Positions 11,429 to 22,480 of a DNA stretch of 64,000 nucleotides are shown here, piece by piece. Location of the stretch: contig CAVNZM010000007.1 in assembly GCA_963693365.1 (NCBI GenBank), positions 4,588,001-4,652,000 of the forward strand. The letters run 5' to 3'. The position numbers and the translations under genes are program-made. Under the pieces are notes generated by a model. That model was not told where the DNA came from. It ran no database searches and saw nothing but the letters and a program-made list of their open reading frames with translations. The number at the start of each line of letters is the position of its first letter. The stretch's first letter is position 1. This stretch comes from Amoebidium appalachense (Eukaryota; Ichthyosporea).

Positions 11429-13227
11429 ATGGACAGTGACGCACAGGTAGTGGACTCCCGCAGCTGCCCCGTGTGCAGCGCCGGCGGACTGCTGACGCAC
11501 CATGGGCTCGCAGGTCGACCCAGCCCCAGCCACGGCCCCCGAGGCTGCCGAGGGCGCAGCAGGGGAGCAGGAGGAGGCCGCGGCCGACGCACCAAAGCGC
11601 CGAGGCCGCCCGGCCAAGAAAGCCACAGGCCAGGCCCCGGCAGCCAGATCGCAGGACCACAGCCAGGCTGAGAAGCGCGGGCGGGGCCGGCCCAAGGGCA
11701 GTGCCCAGGCAGGGGCCAAGCGCAAGGAGGCAGAGGCCGGGCTGTCGGAGGAGGAGCCGCCCAAGAAGGCGCGCACAGAGGGCGGCCGTGCCGTCAAGGT
11801 GGCCCCAGGTACGTGCCGGGGTGTGCAGCTGGGGGGAGGGGGGGGTTGGGGCTGACTGTCGGGCAGCGGCAGCACCGAGCGTGGTGGGGCAGCACCCGTC
11901 ACACGGACAGGCAGGGGGCACGGTGCTGACGTTCGGCATGGGCGAGAACGACCAGCTGGGCTACGAGGCCGAGGAGCGCAAGAAGCCCCACGTTGTCGAC
12001 CGCCTGCCGGCCTCGGGGGTGCGCCAGGTCTGCTGCGGGGGCCTGCACACGGCTGCAGTGACCATGGACGGCAAGGTGTGTCCCTGCCCGTCCCACGGCC
12101 ACACGGGGGGCTGCTGCTGACGGCCGGGGCCGCAGGTTTTCACGTTTGGCGTCAACGACGAGGGCGCTTTGGGCCGTGGGGGCACGGAGGCTGAGGTGAC
12201 TCCCATGGAGGGGCCCATAGCCAGCAAGGTGGCCGTGCAGGTGGCCTGCGGGGACAGCCACACCACGGTGCTGTGTGACGACGGCTCCGTGTGGGGCTCT
12301 GGCATCTACCGGGTACATGCCTAGGGTACCGGGGCTGGAGGGGTGGGGGGGAGGGCTGACAGACAGGGGCTGCAGGACGCGCAGGGCAAGATGGGGTTCA
12401 GTGTGGCGCACGGGCCTGGGGTAGTTGCTGCGGTGGCCGAGCAGATGGCAGCCGGCAGCGCCAGCAACCCGTTTGTGCGCATAGTCGGGGGGGTGGACCA
12501 CACGCTGGCGCTGACCCAGCACGGCCACCTGTACTCGTGGGGCTGCGGCGAGCAGGGCCGTCTGGGCCGTCTGGGCCGGGTGTCGGACCGCCACCGCCTG
12601 CAGGCCTACTTGATGCCTGGCCGCGTGACCCTGCGCCTGCCCTCGCGCACCCCCGCCGATGGGCGACGCATAGTGGACGTGGCCGCCGGGGCCTACCACT
12701 CTTTTGCCATCATGGGTGACGGCACCGTCTACGCCTGGGGCGCCAGCATGAGCGGCCAGACCGGGCTGCAGGGGGCTCGCAACGTGGCCATGCCCGAGCG
12801 TGTGGACAGCCTGGCTGGGCGGCACATAGTGGCCATGGCGGCCGGCAACCACCACTCACTGGCCCTGGACAGGGAGGGCCGCGTGTGGTCGGCCGGCAAG
12901 GGCACGGGAGGGGTGCTGGGCACGGGCAGCGAGCAGCACTCGCTGGAAGGCAACGACGAGGACTCGCCCAACCGCTGGTTCGAGGTCAAGGGCGACCTGG
13001 AGGGCCAGCGGGTGTCCGCCGTGGCCTGCGGGTCCGAGTGCTCGTATGCCTTGACGGCCGAGGGTGTGCTCTATGCCTGGGGCTTTGGCGAAAACAAGCA
13101 GCTGGGTACGGGGGAGGACGACCCTGAGCTGGCGCCTGTGCGGGTCAACGGCAAGGAGCTGGAGGGCCGCAAGATACTGGCTGTCAGTGCTGGGGGCCAG
13201 CATGTGGCCCTGCTGGCCCAGCCGTAG
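11429..13227 (+). CDS. RCC1: RCC1-family regulator of chromosome condensation (Ran GEF)
   Basis: Five exons: 11429-11446, 11514-11808, 11867-12075, 12136-12312, 12376-13227, giving 516 aa. RCC1 binds chromatin and exchanges GDP for GTP on Ran in the nucleus. An Ala/Glu-rich basic tail carries two AT-hook-like cores (RRGRP about 35-39, RGRGRP about 61-66). The seven-blade RCC1 propeller follows, with repeats such as FGMGENDQLG, FTFGVNDEGALG, SWGCGEQGRLG, AWGASMSGQTG and AWGFGENKQLG, each followed by ACG.xHT/HS segments. The first intron (67 nt) has CTGAC and a CAG acceptor, and the ATG at 11429 has a strong context (GCCATGG). An alternative start at 11502 lies inside that intron and would give MGSQVDPA. 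The intron 2 acceptor could be 11866 or 11872, differing by two residues. Stops 173 bp from the convergent alcohol dehydrogenase gene. AATAAA occurs at 13349. Confidence 0.93.
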
Positions 13228-13400
13228 CAGGGGTCTTTATTGGCTAGCGGGCACCATGTGCGCCCAGTAGTAACTAAGTGTAATAATATGATACAATGGC
13301 CTGGCAGGGTTATCACATAGGCCCGATAAAGTACGACCAAACACATCAATAAACACTGGCCCACTGTTCATTCACGGCGCATGGCACACCACGGGGCAGG

Positions 13401-13550
13401 TCACAGGGCGGCCCTAATGATTGCAGCCAGGGTTGCCTTAGGCAGGGGCAGGGTGTTGCCCTTCATGCTGGACGACACGGCCGCCTTGCCCACCACCTCC
13501 TCCACGTGCTCCGGCCCCACCCCTGTCCTGACCGTCAGATACCACCCCCC

Positions 13551-13581
<31 letters not shown>

Positions 13582-16500
13582 ACACGGAACACACACACCA
13601 CCACCGCCCGCACTTTCTGCCTACCGTAGTGAGACAGGGGGGCCACGTTGAGCTCCCGACCCACGGCCTGGACCCAGTGCACAAAGTCATCCACCGTGGC
13701 CTGCCCACACTGCTGCGCCACCTTGGGGGGGTTCATGCTGTTAGCCTGCCCCCCATGCATCCACACACACAGAACACACCCTCACTCCGTGGAGCCTTTT
13801 GGGTGATTCTATACAGCTGCAAGACTCAAGGCGGCACCAACCAGTAGCAGTTAACCACGTGGCATATTAGAAATATAGCTGCCATAAGAGAGAACGTACA
13901 ACTGTTAGGCACATTAGCATATAGGCACCATGCTATGGATTGGGTATCAGCACTTCGTATGGCACAATGTGCCGTGTTAAAGCCGATCGTTTCTTTGGTA
14001 CCATCTCCGGACACACCGTGTGACTGTCCAACAACCGCCCTTGCTCGAGCTGTCATGCACATAGCCCCTACCTCGCTGCACTTATGCACATAGCCCCTAC
14101 CTCGCTGCACTCATGCATATAGCCCCTACCTCGCTGCACTCATGCACATAGCCCCTACCTCGCTGCACTTATGCACATAGCCCCTACCTCGCTGCACTCA
14201 TGCATATAGCCCCTACCTCGCTGCACTCATGCACATAGCCCCTACCTCGCTGCACTCATGCACATAGCCCCTACCTTGTTGCACTCATGCACATAGCCCC
14301 TACCTCGCTGCACTCATGCACATAGCCCCTACCTCGCTGCACTCATGCACATAGCCCCTACCTTGTTGCACTCATGCACATAGCCCCTACCTCGCTGCAC
14401 TCATGCACATAGCCCCTACCTCGCTGCACTCATGCACATAGCCCCTACCTTGTTGCACTCATGCACATAGCCCCTACCTCGCTGCACTCATGCACATAGC
14501 CCCTACCTCGCTGCACTCATGCACATAGCCCCTACCTCGCTGCACTCATGCACATAGCCCCTACCTCGCTGCACTCATGCACATAGCCCCTACCTCGCTG
14601 CACTCATGCACATAGCCCCTACCTCGCTGCACTCATGCATATAGCCCCTACCTCGCTGCACTCATGCATATAGCCCCTACCTCGCTGCACTTATGCATAT
14701 AGCCCCTACCTCGCTGTACTTATGCATATAGCCCCTACCTCACTGTACTTGGCCAGCATGGCGCTGTTAGACACGGGGTCTTGCTGCAGGGCCGCCACAT
14801 TTGCAGCCACCACGTGGGGCAGCAGCACCGCACACACGGCCCCATGCGGCGCAGTGGGGAACATGCCCCCCAGCACCCCTGCAGCCCCCGTGTGAGTGTC
14901 TGCTCCTGCAAGCCAGCCAGCCAGCCAGGCAGGCAGGCAGGCAGGGACCTGCAAAGCCATGCACGGCACCCAGCTTAGCGTTGGCCAGGGCCAGACCCCC
15001 CAGAAGGCTGCACAGCGCCATGTCCTGCGCCCCGATCAGCACCCTCCATTTGATTGGCTGGTTAGGCCTGGGGCCAGGGCAGGGCTAGCAACTGACAAGA
15101 ACCTGTTGGTGTGCATAGCCCACCACCCAAATGGAACAACTGCACCATCAGACCCCACATAGCAGAACCACACCAGGTACGATAGACCCACCACCAATTG
15201 GTCAATGAACCAAGTTACTGTGTGGTGATAAAAAGCATAGGCCCTCTCAGTCGGCCATACAGACTTAAAGGGTTTCTTTTAGGCCAGTTTCTGGGCCCTA
15301 GTGGGTCAGGCAGGTGCGCTTCGTGCTAACCATATGGCCTAAAACCGTTCAAGCCTGACCCGACCCGGAACTCTAAATTGATAAAAAGAAACCTTTTACC
15401 AACACGCTCTCTTTGGGGTGCTGGGTATCGATTCTGCAGGCCACTGATGTCATTGAATTGCTTCACTCGAAATCAATGGCATGAGAAATGCCCTATGGCG
15501 CCGCATTGCGCAGCGGGGTTACCAACATGTGGTATGGCAGTGGTGTTGACGTGTTAGATGCAGGCAGAATATGTGTGCGGGTAGGTCATTGTCATGTCGA
15601 GATGATGAGTGTCCAACATCACGAAAAAGCAATGGGCATTTCAATAATTTCCATAATATTCATCACTGCATCACGAACTGGCAATGGGCATTTCAATAAT
15701 TTCCATAATATTCATCACTGCATCACGAACTGGCAATGGGCATTTCAATAATTTCCATAATATTCATCACTGCATCACGAAATAGCAATGGGCATTTCAA
15801 TAATTTCCATGATATTCAACACTGCATCACGAACTGGCAATGGGCATTTCAATAATTTCCATAATATTCATCGCTGCATCACGAACTGGCAATGAGCAAT
15901 TCAATAATATCCGATAATATTCATCACTGCATCACGAAATAGCCATGGGTATCTTAATGATATCTTCGCCACACCGTGGTCGCCAATCATGTGGACCTGG
16001 CACAACTGTCTATGCTCTTGGTCAATGATGTTGGCCCGCAGGAAGAATTAGAACCTGTAACCTCAAATGCTTGCAGTGTGCACGGGCCAGAGCAGACACA
16101 AGCAAGGGCCAATCAGTGATCCTCGCAGGCCCATGTGCATGCACTGTGCCCGCATGCATCACACCATGTGTGCATCCCGACCTGCCCACCCCAAGGCATA
16201 GGCACGAGGCAGGCAGCAACAGGGGGCATCTGGCATAGGGCAGCAGGCAGGCACAACGCCTACCTGGCGGGCATCGATGTTGCTGCCGTCACGGAAGGCC
16301 GCCACCAGGGACCGGGCACCTCTGCGCAGGCCCTCCCGGCACAGCGCATCGGTCATGGGCTGCAGCGCAAGTCAGCCAGTGCACACTGCATGTGGCCAGC
16401 ACCACACCACATGGCCTATCAGGGCCCAGCACCACATCACGTGGCCAATCAGGGCCCAGCACCACACCACGTGGCTAATCAGGGCCCAGCACCACACCAC

Positions 16501-17545
16501 GTTGCCAATCAGGGCCCAGCACCACACCACGTGGCCAATCAGGGCCTAGCACCACACCACGTGGCCGATCAGGGCCCAGCACCACACTACGTGGCCAATC
16601 AGGGCCCAGCACCACACCACGTGGCCAATGTGGCCAATCAGATCCCAGCACCCAGATAGGGCAACAAATTGCCGCAAACAGACTGTGCTGTGGCTGCAGG
16701 GTGTGGCTGGAATGTGCCAGTCTATGTGGCCGGCGCCAAGCACAGGCCCCGTGCATTGGTGGTCTCATGTTGCCCGGGGGGAGAGGAGAGGGAGGAACAT
16801 GGGGTTGTGTGTCACATTTGCCATATGGGGGGATTCAGCTGCAGTATGAGCGGAGTCATTTGCCCGGAAGGGGGGAGAGGGCGGGGGGGAATACATTTGC
16901 CATAGGGTCGCATTTCATAGGGGGGAACACATTTGCCATAGGGTTGCATTTCATAGGGGGGAATACAATTGCCATAGGGTTGCATTTCATAGGGGGGAGG
17001 GATTACATTTGCCATGGGGGGTTCTATGCAGAAGGGAGAGGGGTTACATTTGCCATATGCCTTTTTTTTTGGGGGGGGGGGGGGGGGTAAAAATGCCATT
17101 GAGGGGGGGGGAGGGGGGGTTACATTTGCCATGCAGGAAACGAAGGGCTCCAGACACTGTAGGGGTTAGGCAGCGGTCAGCCAGGCAGCCAGGCAGGCTT
17201 ATATGAGGGGTGGGTAAAAGGCCTGGGTGAAGGCACCCAGGCAGACTTATAAATAATGGGGGGGGAAAAGACCTGGGTGAAGACACCCAAGCAGGCTTAT
17301 AACTAATAAGGGGGGTTAAAGACCTGGGTGAAGACACCCAAGCAGGCTTATAACTAATAAGGGGGGTTAAAGACCTGGGTGAAGGCATCCAGTCCAGTGG
17401 CTGCCGTCACGGCCGGAGGACACCTGCAAGCATGGCACCCAATCAGATAGGAGAAGGGGGTCGTGGGGTTCGACCACACCCAGCGCACATGAACACAAAC
17501 ACAGGTGCAATCACACACGCACACACACCAACACACAGACACACG

Positions 17546-17600
<55 letters not shown>

Positions 17601-19082
17601 ACAGACACGATGGCAGGCACACACGTGACAGTCAGTAGGGGGTCGACCAATGCCACTGCCGGCAGCATGTGGGGGCTGCGCACGGACGCCTTGACCCCGT
17701 GCTGGGGGGATGCCAGCACCGAGTTGCGCGTCACCTCGGCCCTGTGCCCCCGTCAGCCTCTCCCCCCTCCCCGCCCCCCCCCCCCCCGGGCCTGGGCCCA
17801 ACCAGGACCCACCCTGTGCCTGCCGTGGTCGGGATGGCCACCAGCGGCAGGGTGGGCCACCGCACAGCCGCCCCGGCACCAATAACCTCCATCTGAAGCC
17901 ACGGTCAGCAACACCAGGCCCACCTGGGGGGGGTCAGACAGTCCGGGGGGGGGGGGGGGGGGGGGGGGTGCACAAAGATAGTCCAAGGGGTGGGGTGGTA
18001 CACACATACACAAAGAGAGGGCCGGGAGGGGGAGAAGAGAGGGAGGGGACGAACAAGGCCCGGGGGGACGGGGGGAAGGGGGGGAGACGCAAATAGGCCG
18101 GGGGGGAGAGGGGGGGGGGGGGGGGGGGGGGAGGGGAGGGGGAGGGGGCATGCAGATCGTCCAGAGAGGAGGAGGGGGAGAGAGGGGGCGGCAATCATTG
18201 TAGGAGCTAAAGGGGGAGCGAGGCGGGATACACATAGTCCTCGGGGGAACGCACATAGTCCAGGGGGTCGCCGCCATTAGTGGCCAACATGGCTATGACC
18301 TTGGCCACGTCCAGCACCGACCCTGCTGCCCCCTCAGCACCCGCCCGCCTACCTCCCCCCTCCCCCCCACACACCGCCACCCACCTCCCCCCACGGCCAC
18401 CACGGCATCTGCGCCTACCGCCTGCACACAAGCTGCGCCCTCTCTGGCCGTGTCCACCGTGGGCTCCCCGTGCACCTCAAACACCCCGGCCCACTCTGCC
18501 CCCACCGTGAGCCCCAGCCCGCCAGCCAGCCCACCCCCCCACCCCCCAGGCCCACCTGTGGCCGCAGTGAGGGCGCCATAGCGACTGCGGCTGCCCGTCA
18601 CCAGCAGCGGTCGGTGGGCCTGCAGGTCCCGCAGCAAGCCCGGCCTGCAAATGATATGTACACGTGTGTATGTGTGTGTTTGAGAGGGGGAAGGGGGGGG
18701 GGGGGGGGGGGGGGGATGTGGGTGGTTGGATGGGTAAGCAGTCAAGTGCATGGGTGGGTGGGGCTGTGTGTGGGTATGTGTGTGGGTAGCGCAAAGCCCG
18801 CGGGTGCATACAGCTTGGGTGTTTACTAGTGAGCCGTGCCTGTCTGGTCGCACCTGAGTACCTGCTCCACCCTTCCATATCCCCCACACGGCCCTCAGCC
18901 AGCTGCACAGCACAAGGAGCTTTGCAGACCTTCAGCCACACCCTTGAACCAGGTGCACGTGCTGAGAACGCGCAAGGCAAAGGCAAGACACACGGGTGCA
19001 CTCACAGGTGTTTGGCCGCTACGCCGCAGCCAAAGACTATCCTGCCGGCGGTGGCAAACTCAAAGGCCAGTGTGTCGGTCAT
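13401..19082 (-). CDS. Iron-containing alcohol dehydrogenase family oxidoreductase
   Basis: Thirteen exons: 19082-19006, 18644-18556, 18495-18385, 18322-18255, 17892-17813, 17741-17625, 17423-17375, 17156-17124, 16359-16264, 15024-14949, 14878-14739, 13745-13625, 13522-13401, giving 392 aa in frame throughout. NAD(P)-dependent oxidoreductase of the Fe-ADH fold. Motifs in order: VVAVGGGSVLDVAK (nucleotide binding), LPLVAIPTTAGTG, PAVTAATGLDAFTQ, EPFVSCMANPMTDAL, ALANAKLGAVHGFAG, GGMFPTAPHGAV, and the C-terminal SSSMKGNTLPL. Metal ligands by family alignment are D193, H262 and H277; the position often occupied by His is Gln197 (AFTQ). A 33-base exon (17156-17124) is needed to complete EPFVSC. 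The N-terminus is uncertain: Arg-rich sequence upstream of the ATG suggests a possible spliced organelle-targeting exon. Most of the gene's length is tandem-repeat arrays in introns 7, 8, 9 and 11. Confidence 0.9.
14054..14738 (-). repeat. 29-bp minisatellite made of the intron 11 splice donor
   Basis: About 24 near-identical 29-bp units fill the 5' part of alcohol dehydrogenase intron 11. In sense direction each unit starts GTAGGGGCTAT and ends AGTGCAGCGAG, so every unit boundary reads GCGAG|GTAGGGG. The exon before it ends TACAGTGAG|GTAGGGGC. The unit is therefore a copy of the exon end plus its 5' splice site. Variation is limited to a few transitions (CAT/TAT, CGCTG/TGTTG), implying recent expansion. 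Confidence 0.95.
15630..15945. repeat. 52-bp tandem repeat in alcohol dehydrogenase intron 9
   Basis: Six units spaced exactly 52 bases (the AATGGGCATTTC marker at 631, 683, 735, 787, 839 and diverged at 891 within 15 kb) contain TTCAATAATTTCCATAA and CATCACTGCATCACGAA. They are AT-rich, unlike the surrounding gene. No similarity to the flanking splice sites is visible. Confidence 0.9.
16385..16640. repeat. 30-bp array repeating a G-box plus CCAAT motif
   Basis: About nine 30-bp units in intron 8, near its 3' end. Most contain CACGTGGCCAATCAGGG followed by CCCAGCACCACAC. Each unit therefore carries an E-box/G-box palindrome CACGTG directly abutting a CCAAT box. CCAAT is the same element found upstream of most genes in this window. 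The last unit runs into GTGGCCAATGTGGCCAATCAG. Confidence 0.9.
16812..17123 (-). repeat. Degenerate array copying the intron 8 splice donor
   Basis: At least seven copies of ATGGCAAAT|GT (sense) occur downstream of the 33-base exon, whose own end reads GCATGGCAAAT|GTAACC. Copies are separated by C-rich spacers with CCTATGAAATGCAACC, roughly 33-36 bp apart in the clearest part (16890-17010). The repeated element again spans exon end plus donor. Units are more diverged than in intron 11, so this array is older. Confidence 0.85.
17175..17375 (-). repeat. 50/51-bp array copying the intron 7 splice donor
   Basis: Four donor copies at 51, 51 and 50-base spacing. The real junction is CCTTCACCCAG|GTCTTTAACC; downstream copies read CTTCACCCAG|GTCTTT twice and CTTCACCCAG|GCCTTT in the last, where the donor GT has become GC. 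The spacer contains TTATAAGCCTGCTT. Each unit begins GT and ends CAG, so it is itself shaped like a tiny intron. Confidence 0.92.
17510..17612. repeat. (CA)n microsatellite in intron 6 of alcohol dehydrogenase
   Basis: About 100 bases of CA dinucleotides with an internal (CG)n patch, just inside the donor of intron 6. Such runs are frequent here and explain many spurious His/Thr and Cys/Val frames. Confidence 0.95.
17935..18200. repeat. G-rich low-complexity stretch in intron 4
   Basis: Long G runs (17944-17968, 18108-18135) and AGGGGG repeats fill intron 4 of the alcohol dehydrogenase gene. On the sense strand they are C-rich. The stretch is non-coding; G-quadruplex formation on the plus strand is possible. 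Confidence 0.9.
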
Positions 19083-19407
19083 GCTGGCGGTCGTGCGGCC
19101 CCGAGGGCAGACAGCAAAGGTGTCTCTGCGTGGTCGGGCGAGGGGCTGGGCGTAGGCTGTACGGTGTGTCGCAGGGTGGCCTATGGGCCGGTATCAGCAG
19201 CGCACTTGCAAGGCGGTGGTCGGGGCGTGGGACACACTGGGCTGGGTCTTATGCGCAATGCACAGGGGGCTGAGGAGGTGCCGGTTACGTAACAACAGTT
19301 CGTGGAGTCACGGAAGCACGGGGTGCTGCGCATATATGTAGCATGGGGCAGACAACAGGGTTCGAAGTGGTTACCGTCATCTGACCGTCATCCCCGTGCC
19401 GCTCTCT

Positions 19408-19504
19408 GATTGGATGTTTATTAATTTGGCGCTAGCGCCAGCCAACTACAGAGGGGCAGCTTCTGTGCTCTTGTCTTTTTAGGTGGTCATTGTCCCATAT
19501 ATGG
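19408..19504 (-). promoter_or_regulatory. Alcohol dehydrogenase promoter module shared with RCC1
   Basis: Reading toward the gene: CCATATATGG at 19495-19504, then the 14-bp palindrome TGGCGCTAGCGCCA at 19427-19440 (with TTAATTTGGCGC on the plus strand), then CCAATCA at 19408-19414. The RCC1 promoter has the same two elements in the same order, CCATATATGG then TTTGGCGC. The distance to the ATG (about 330 bases) suggests an untranslated leader or missed first exon. Confidence 0.5.
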
Positions 19505-20015
19505 CAATGTACACATCAAGGCCGAGCAAATGCTGGCTGTCAGTGTAGGACTAGGGAGGTCTTGCGAGAGACTCACTCAGGAATAAAATCAATATACCTT
19601 GAGTGACTGGCCGGGCGGAAGGGGGAATGTACTGTTTATTTGTGGCATGGCCTGGGCCGCACTGAATAGACCTGGCTGTGCCTTTGCATGTGGCCTCTTG
19701 TACCTTCCTTGGGCCTGGCGTCACAGACCCACGGCCGGCCATGGCTTCAGCCACGGCCGGCCATGGCTTCAGTGGCTGACGGTACAGCAGGGGGACGTAC
19801 CAGGCTTGTGTTTTCTTGCCCTATCTCCATTATCGAACGAATAGGCCCATGCTATTATTAAGATCAGAGCGTAGAAAACAACATGCCGCATTGAAATTAA
19901 CATCCACACTGTAACTGTGTTGTTTTCTAATTATCTTTACTTTGTATGTTATATGTTTCGTTGCTGCCTCTGTGTATGTGTTTGTGTGTGTGACTTTGTG
20001 TGCCTTTTTTTGATG

Positions 20016-20054
<39 letters not shown>

Positions 20055-20260
20055 GTGTGTGCGTGTGTGTGTGGGCACGTATGGGGTGCGTGTGTGTTTC
20101 TGTGTGTGCCTGTGTATGCGTGTGCGTGTGTGCCTGTGTGCACGTGTGTGTGTTCGTGTGTGTGTGTGTTCGTCGTGTGTGTGGTTTGTGCGTGTGGTAC
20201 ATGTGTGAGCTGTTTGTGTGTATATGTGTGTATGTGCGCGCATTCTTCCTTTTTTCTTTC

Positions 20261-20313
<53 letters not shown>

Positions 20314-21339
20314 GGTTTGGAGGGGGCTGCCCCAAAGTGTAACTGCACCCCAAGAGGGGGGGGGGGGGGGGGGGGGGGGGGGGATTCCCAGGACAGCGGA
20401 GTCACGTGTCACAAATAGAAATTGTGTGTGTGTACGTGCCTGTGTACGTGTTCGTGAGTGTCGGCGAGGGAAGCACTGTAGTAGACTTTGGCCGGCAGGC
20501 AAACCTTCAACCCCACTGCAAGTGATGCGTCGGCCGCTTGGGGCCCGAACCTTCACAACCCACTGAATCCGATGACGGCCACGGGGCTGTTCAGGGTGTG
20601 CTTGGCCGAGCATTCTAGCCCAGGGTGTTTAAGCCCTGGGCACCGCCGTGTTTAATTCGACCGCCTAGGGTCGGGGCACCAAGTGCACAGCGAGCTTTAG
20701 GGCAGCTCAAGGCCAAGAAGCCTCGGCATATTTTAGAGGAGTAAATCCAGGACACAAAATGAAGCATTTGGTGGGTGTGCTGACTAGGTTGAAACAGAAA
20801 GTCGCCACTATAGTGCAAGTCTCACCCCATCACGTACGGCCACAGTGAAACCGCAGGCCGCACCTAGCACTTGCCACATATGGTCGTCCATAGCCTTATA
20901 TGGCATGGTGCGGGATTAGCCAATAGTAACTTAGACAAGTGAGCCAATAGGAATTGCTTTATTGTGATGGGCCCATGGGACTTATTCTCCTCTCCCGGGA
21001 ATCATCATCGTGGGAACTCCTCCGAGACACACGGCTGACAGGATCAGTTGTACGTTGTGTTAATAGACGTCAGAGCTATCACACTCCACTGCGCCCCTCT
21101 GTGAGTACCACTTTTCAGTTCGTTGCCTGCTCACCGGTAGACTCGAAGGGACACGATCTTGCTGGTGCCGTGGAGCTGCACGTGCAAACCCCCACAAGAT
21201 GGGGACTGGACGCACACACAAGCACAGTGCTGCCTACTGCCCCCATTACGACTAGACTGATGTGTTATGAGATGGCAGAAATGTAAAAACATGTTCAAAG
21301 GCCAGCCTGCTTGGTCGGCAATCATTGTGCTGGTGCCCA

Positions 21340-21825
21340 GATGTATGACTATATGTATGAATATATGTATGACTATATGTATGACTATATGTATGAATAC
21401 GGTATGAATATATGTATGAATATATGTATGAATATATGTATGACTATATGTATGAATATATGTATGACTATATATGAATATATGTGTGAATACGATACGA
21501 ATATATGTATGACTATATTTATGAATATATGTATAACTATATGTATGAATATTCGGACTACATGTATGAATATATGTATGAATATATGTATGACTATATG
21601 TATGAATATCTGTATGACTACATGTATGACTATATGCATGAATATATGTATGAATAGATGTATGAATAGATGTATGAATATATGTATGAATATATGTATG
21701 ACTGTATGACTATATGTATGACTATGTATGACTATATGTATAAATATATGTATGACTACATGTATGACTATATGTATGAATATACTGTGTATGACTAAAT
21801 GTATGAATATATGTATGACTATCCA
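21340..21825. repeat. 12-bp array of TATATGTATGAA / TATATGTATGAC
   Basis: About 480 bases of alternating 12-bp units TATGTATGAATA and TATGTATGACTA, with occasional 6-bp slips. Strongly AT-rich in a GC-rich neighbourhood and open in several frames (Tyr/Met/Asn/Ile). Interpreted as a minisatellite, not a gene. Confidence 0.95.
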
Positions 21826-22449
21826 GTAGTTGGGATGCTTGATTTGGAAACTGGGAGTGGGGGAGGGGAGCGGGGCTGGGGAGTAACTTAGGGGGAGGAG
21901 AGTGGGGGCACCAGCCGCCCCCATCCTTTGGACAGGTTGGGGGCCGGGCGCGGGGGGGGGGGGGGGGGGGGGGGGGGGAGGGGGGGGAGAGGAGGGGGAG
22001 GGGGGGGGGGGGAGAGAAATCCAACTGCCCTTCTGGCTAGCACTGGGAGGGGGAGGGGGGAAGGGGGTGACGGGGGGGAGGGGGGGGAGAGGGGAGGGGA
22101 CCCACCACCCAGGTGAGTCACCCAGATGAAGCATCACGGTCGTGCATCCAAGCCAAACTGCATTCGGTACTGTTCACCAATCATCTCGAGGCACACAGCT
22201 GACAGGTCTCAGTCCGTACAGTCTGCGCATTAAAGTGCTACTTTTACGTTCTAGCCCCCCCCCCCCCCCCCCCCCCCACCCTGCACTGAGTCACGGTTGA
22301 GTATGAGTGTGCTATGACTTAGCAGCGGTTTATGTGCATTCCCAAAGATGTAGGCATGGAAGGCTTTCCTCGGTCGCCTGAAACAAACTTAGTAAGGCTA
22401 CACGTTACCGGCCTGCGCTCCGGCCTGCCTGCCCCCCCCCCCCCCCCCC

Positions 22450-22480
<31 letters not shown>

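Noticed and set aside
11331-13203. Minus-strand frames over RCC1 (up to 318 codons)
   Set aside because: Shadows of the GC-rich RCC1 exons; no conserved motif and no splice logic.
13950-14750. CRISPR-like direct repeats
   Set aside because: Units are contiguous 29-bp copies without unique spacers and lie in an intron of a eukaryotic gene.
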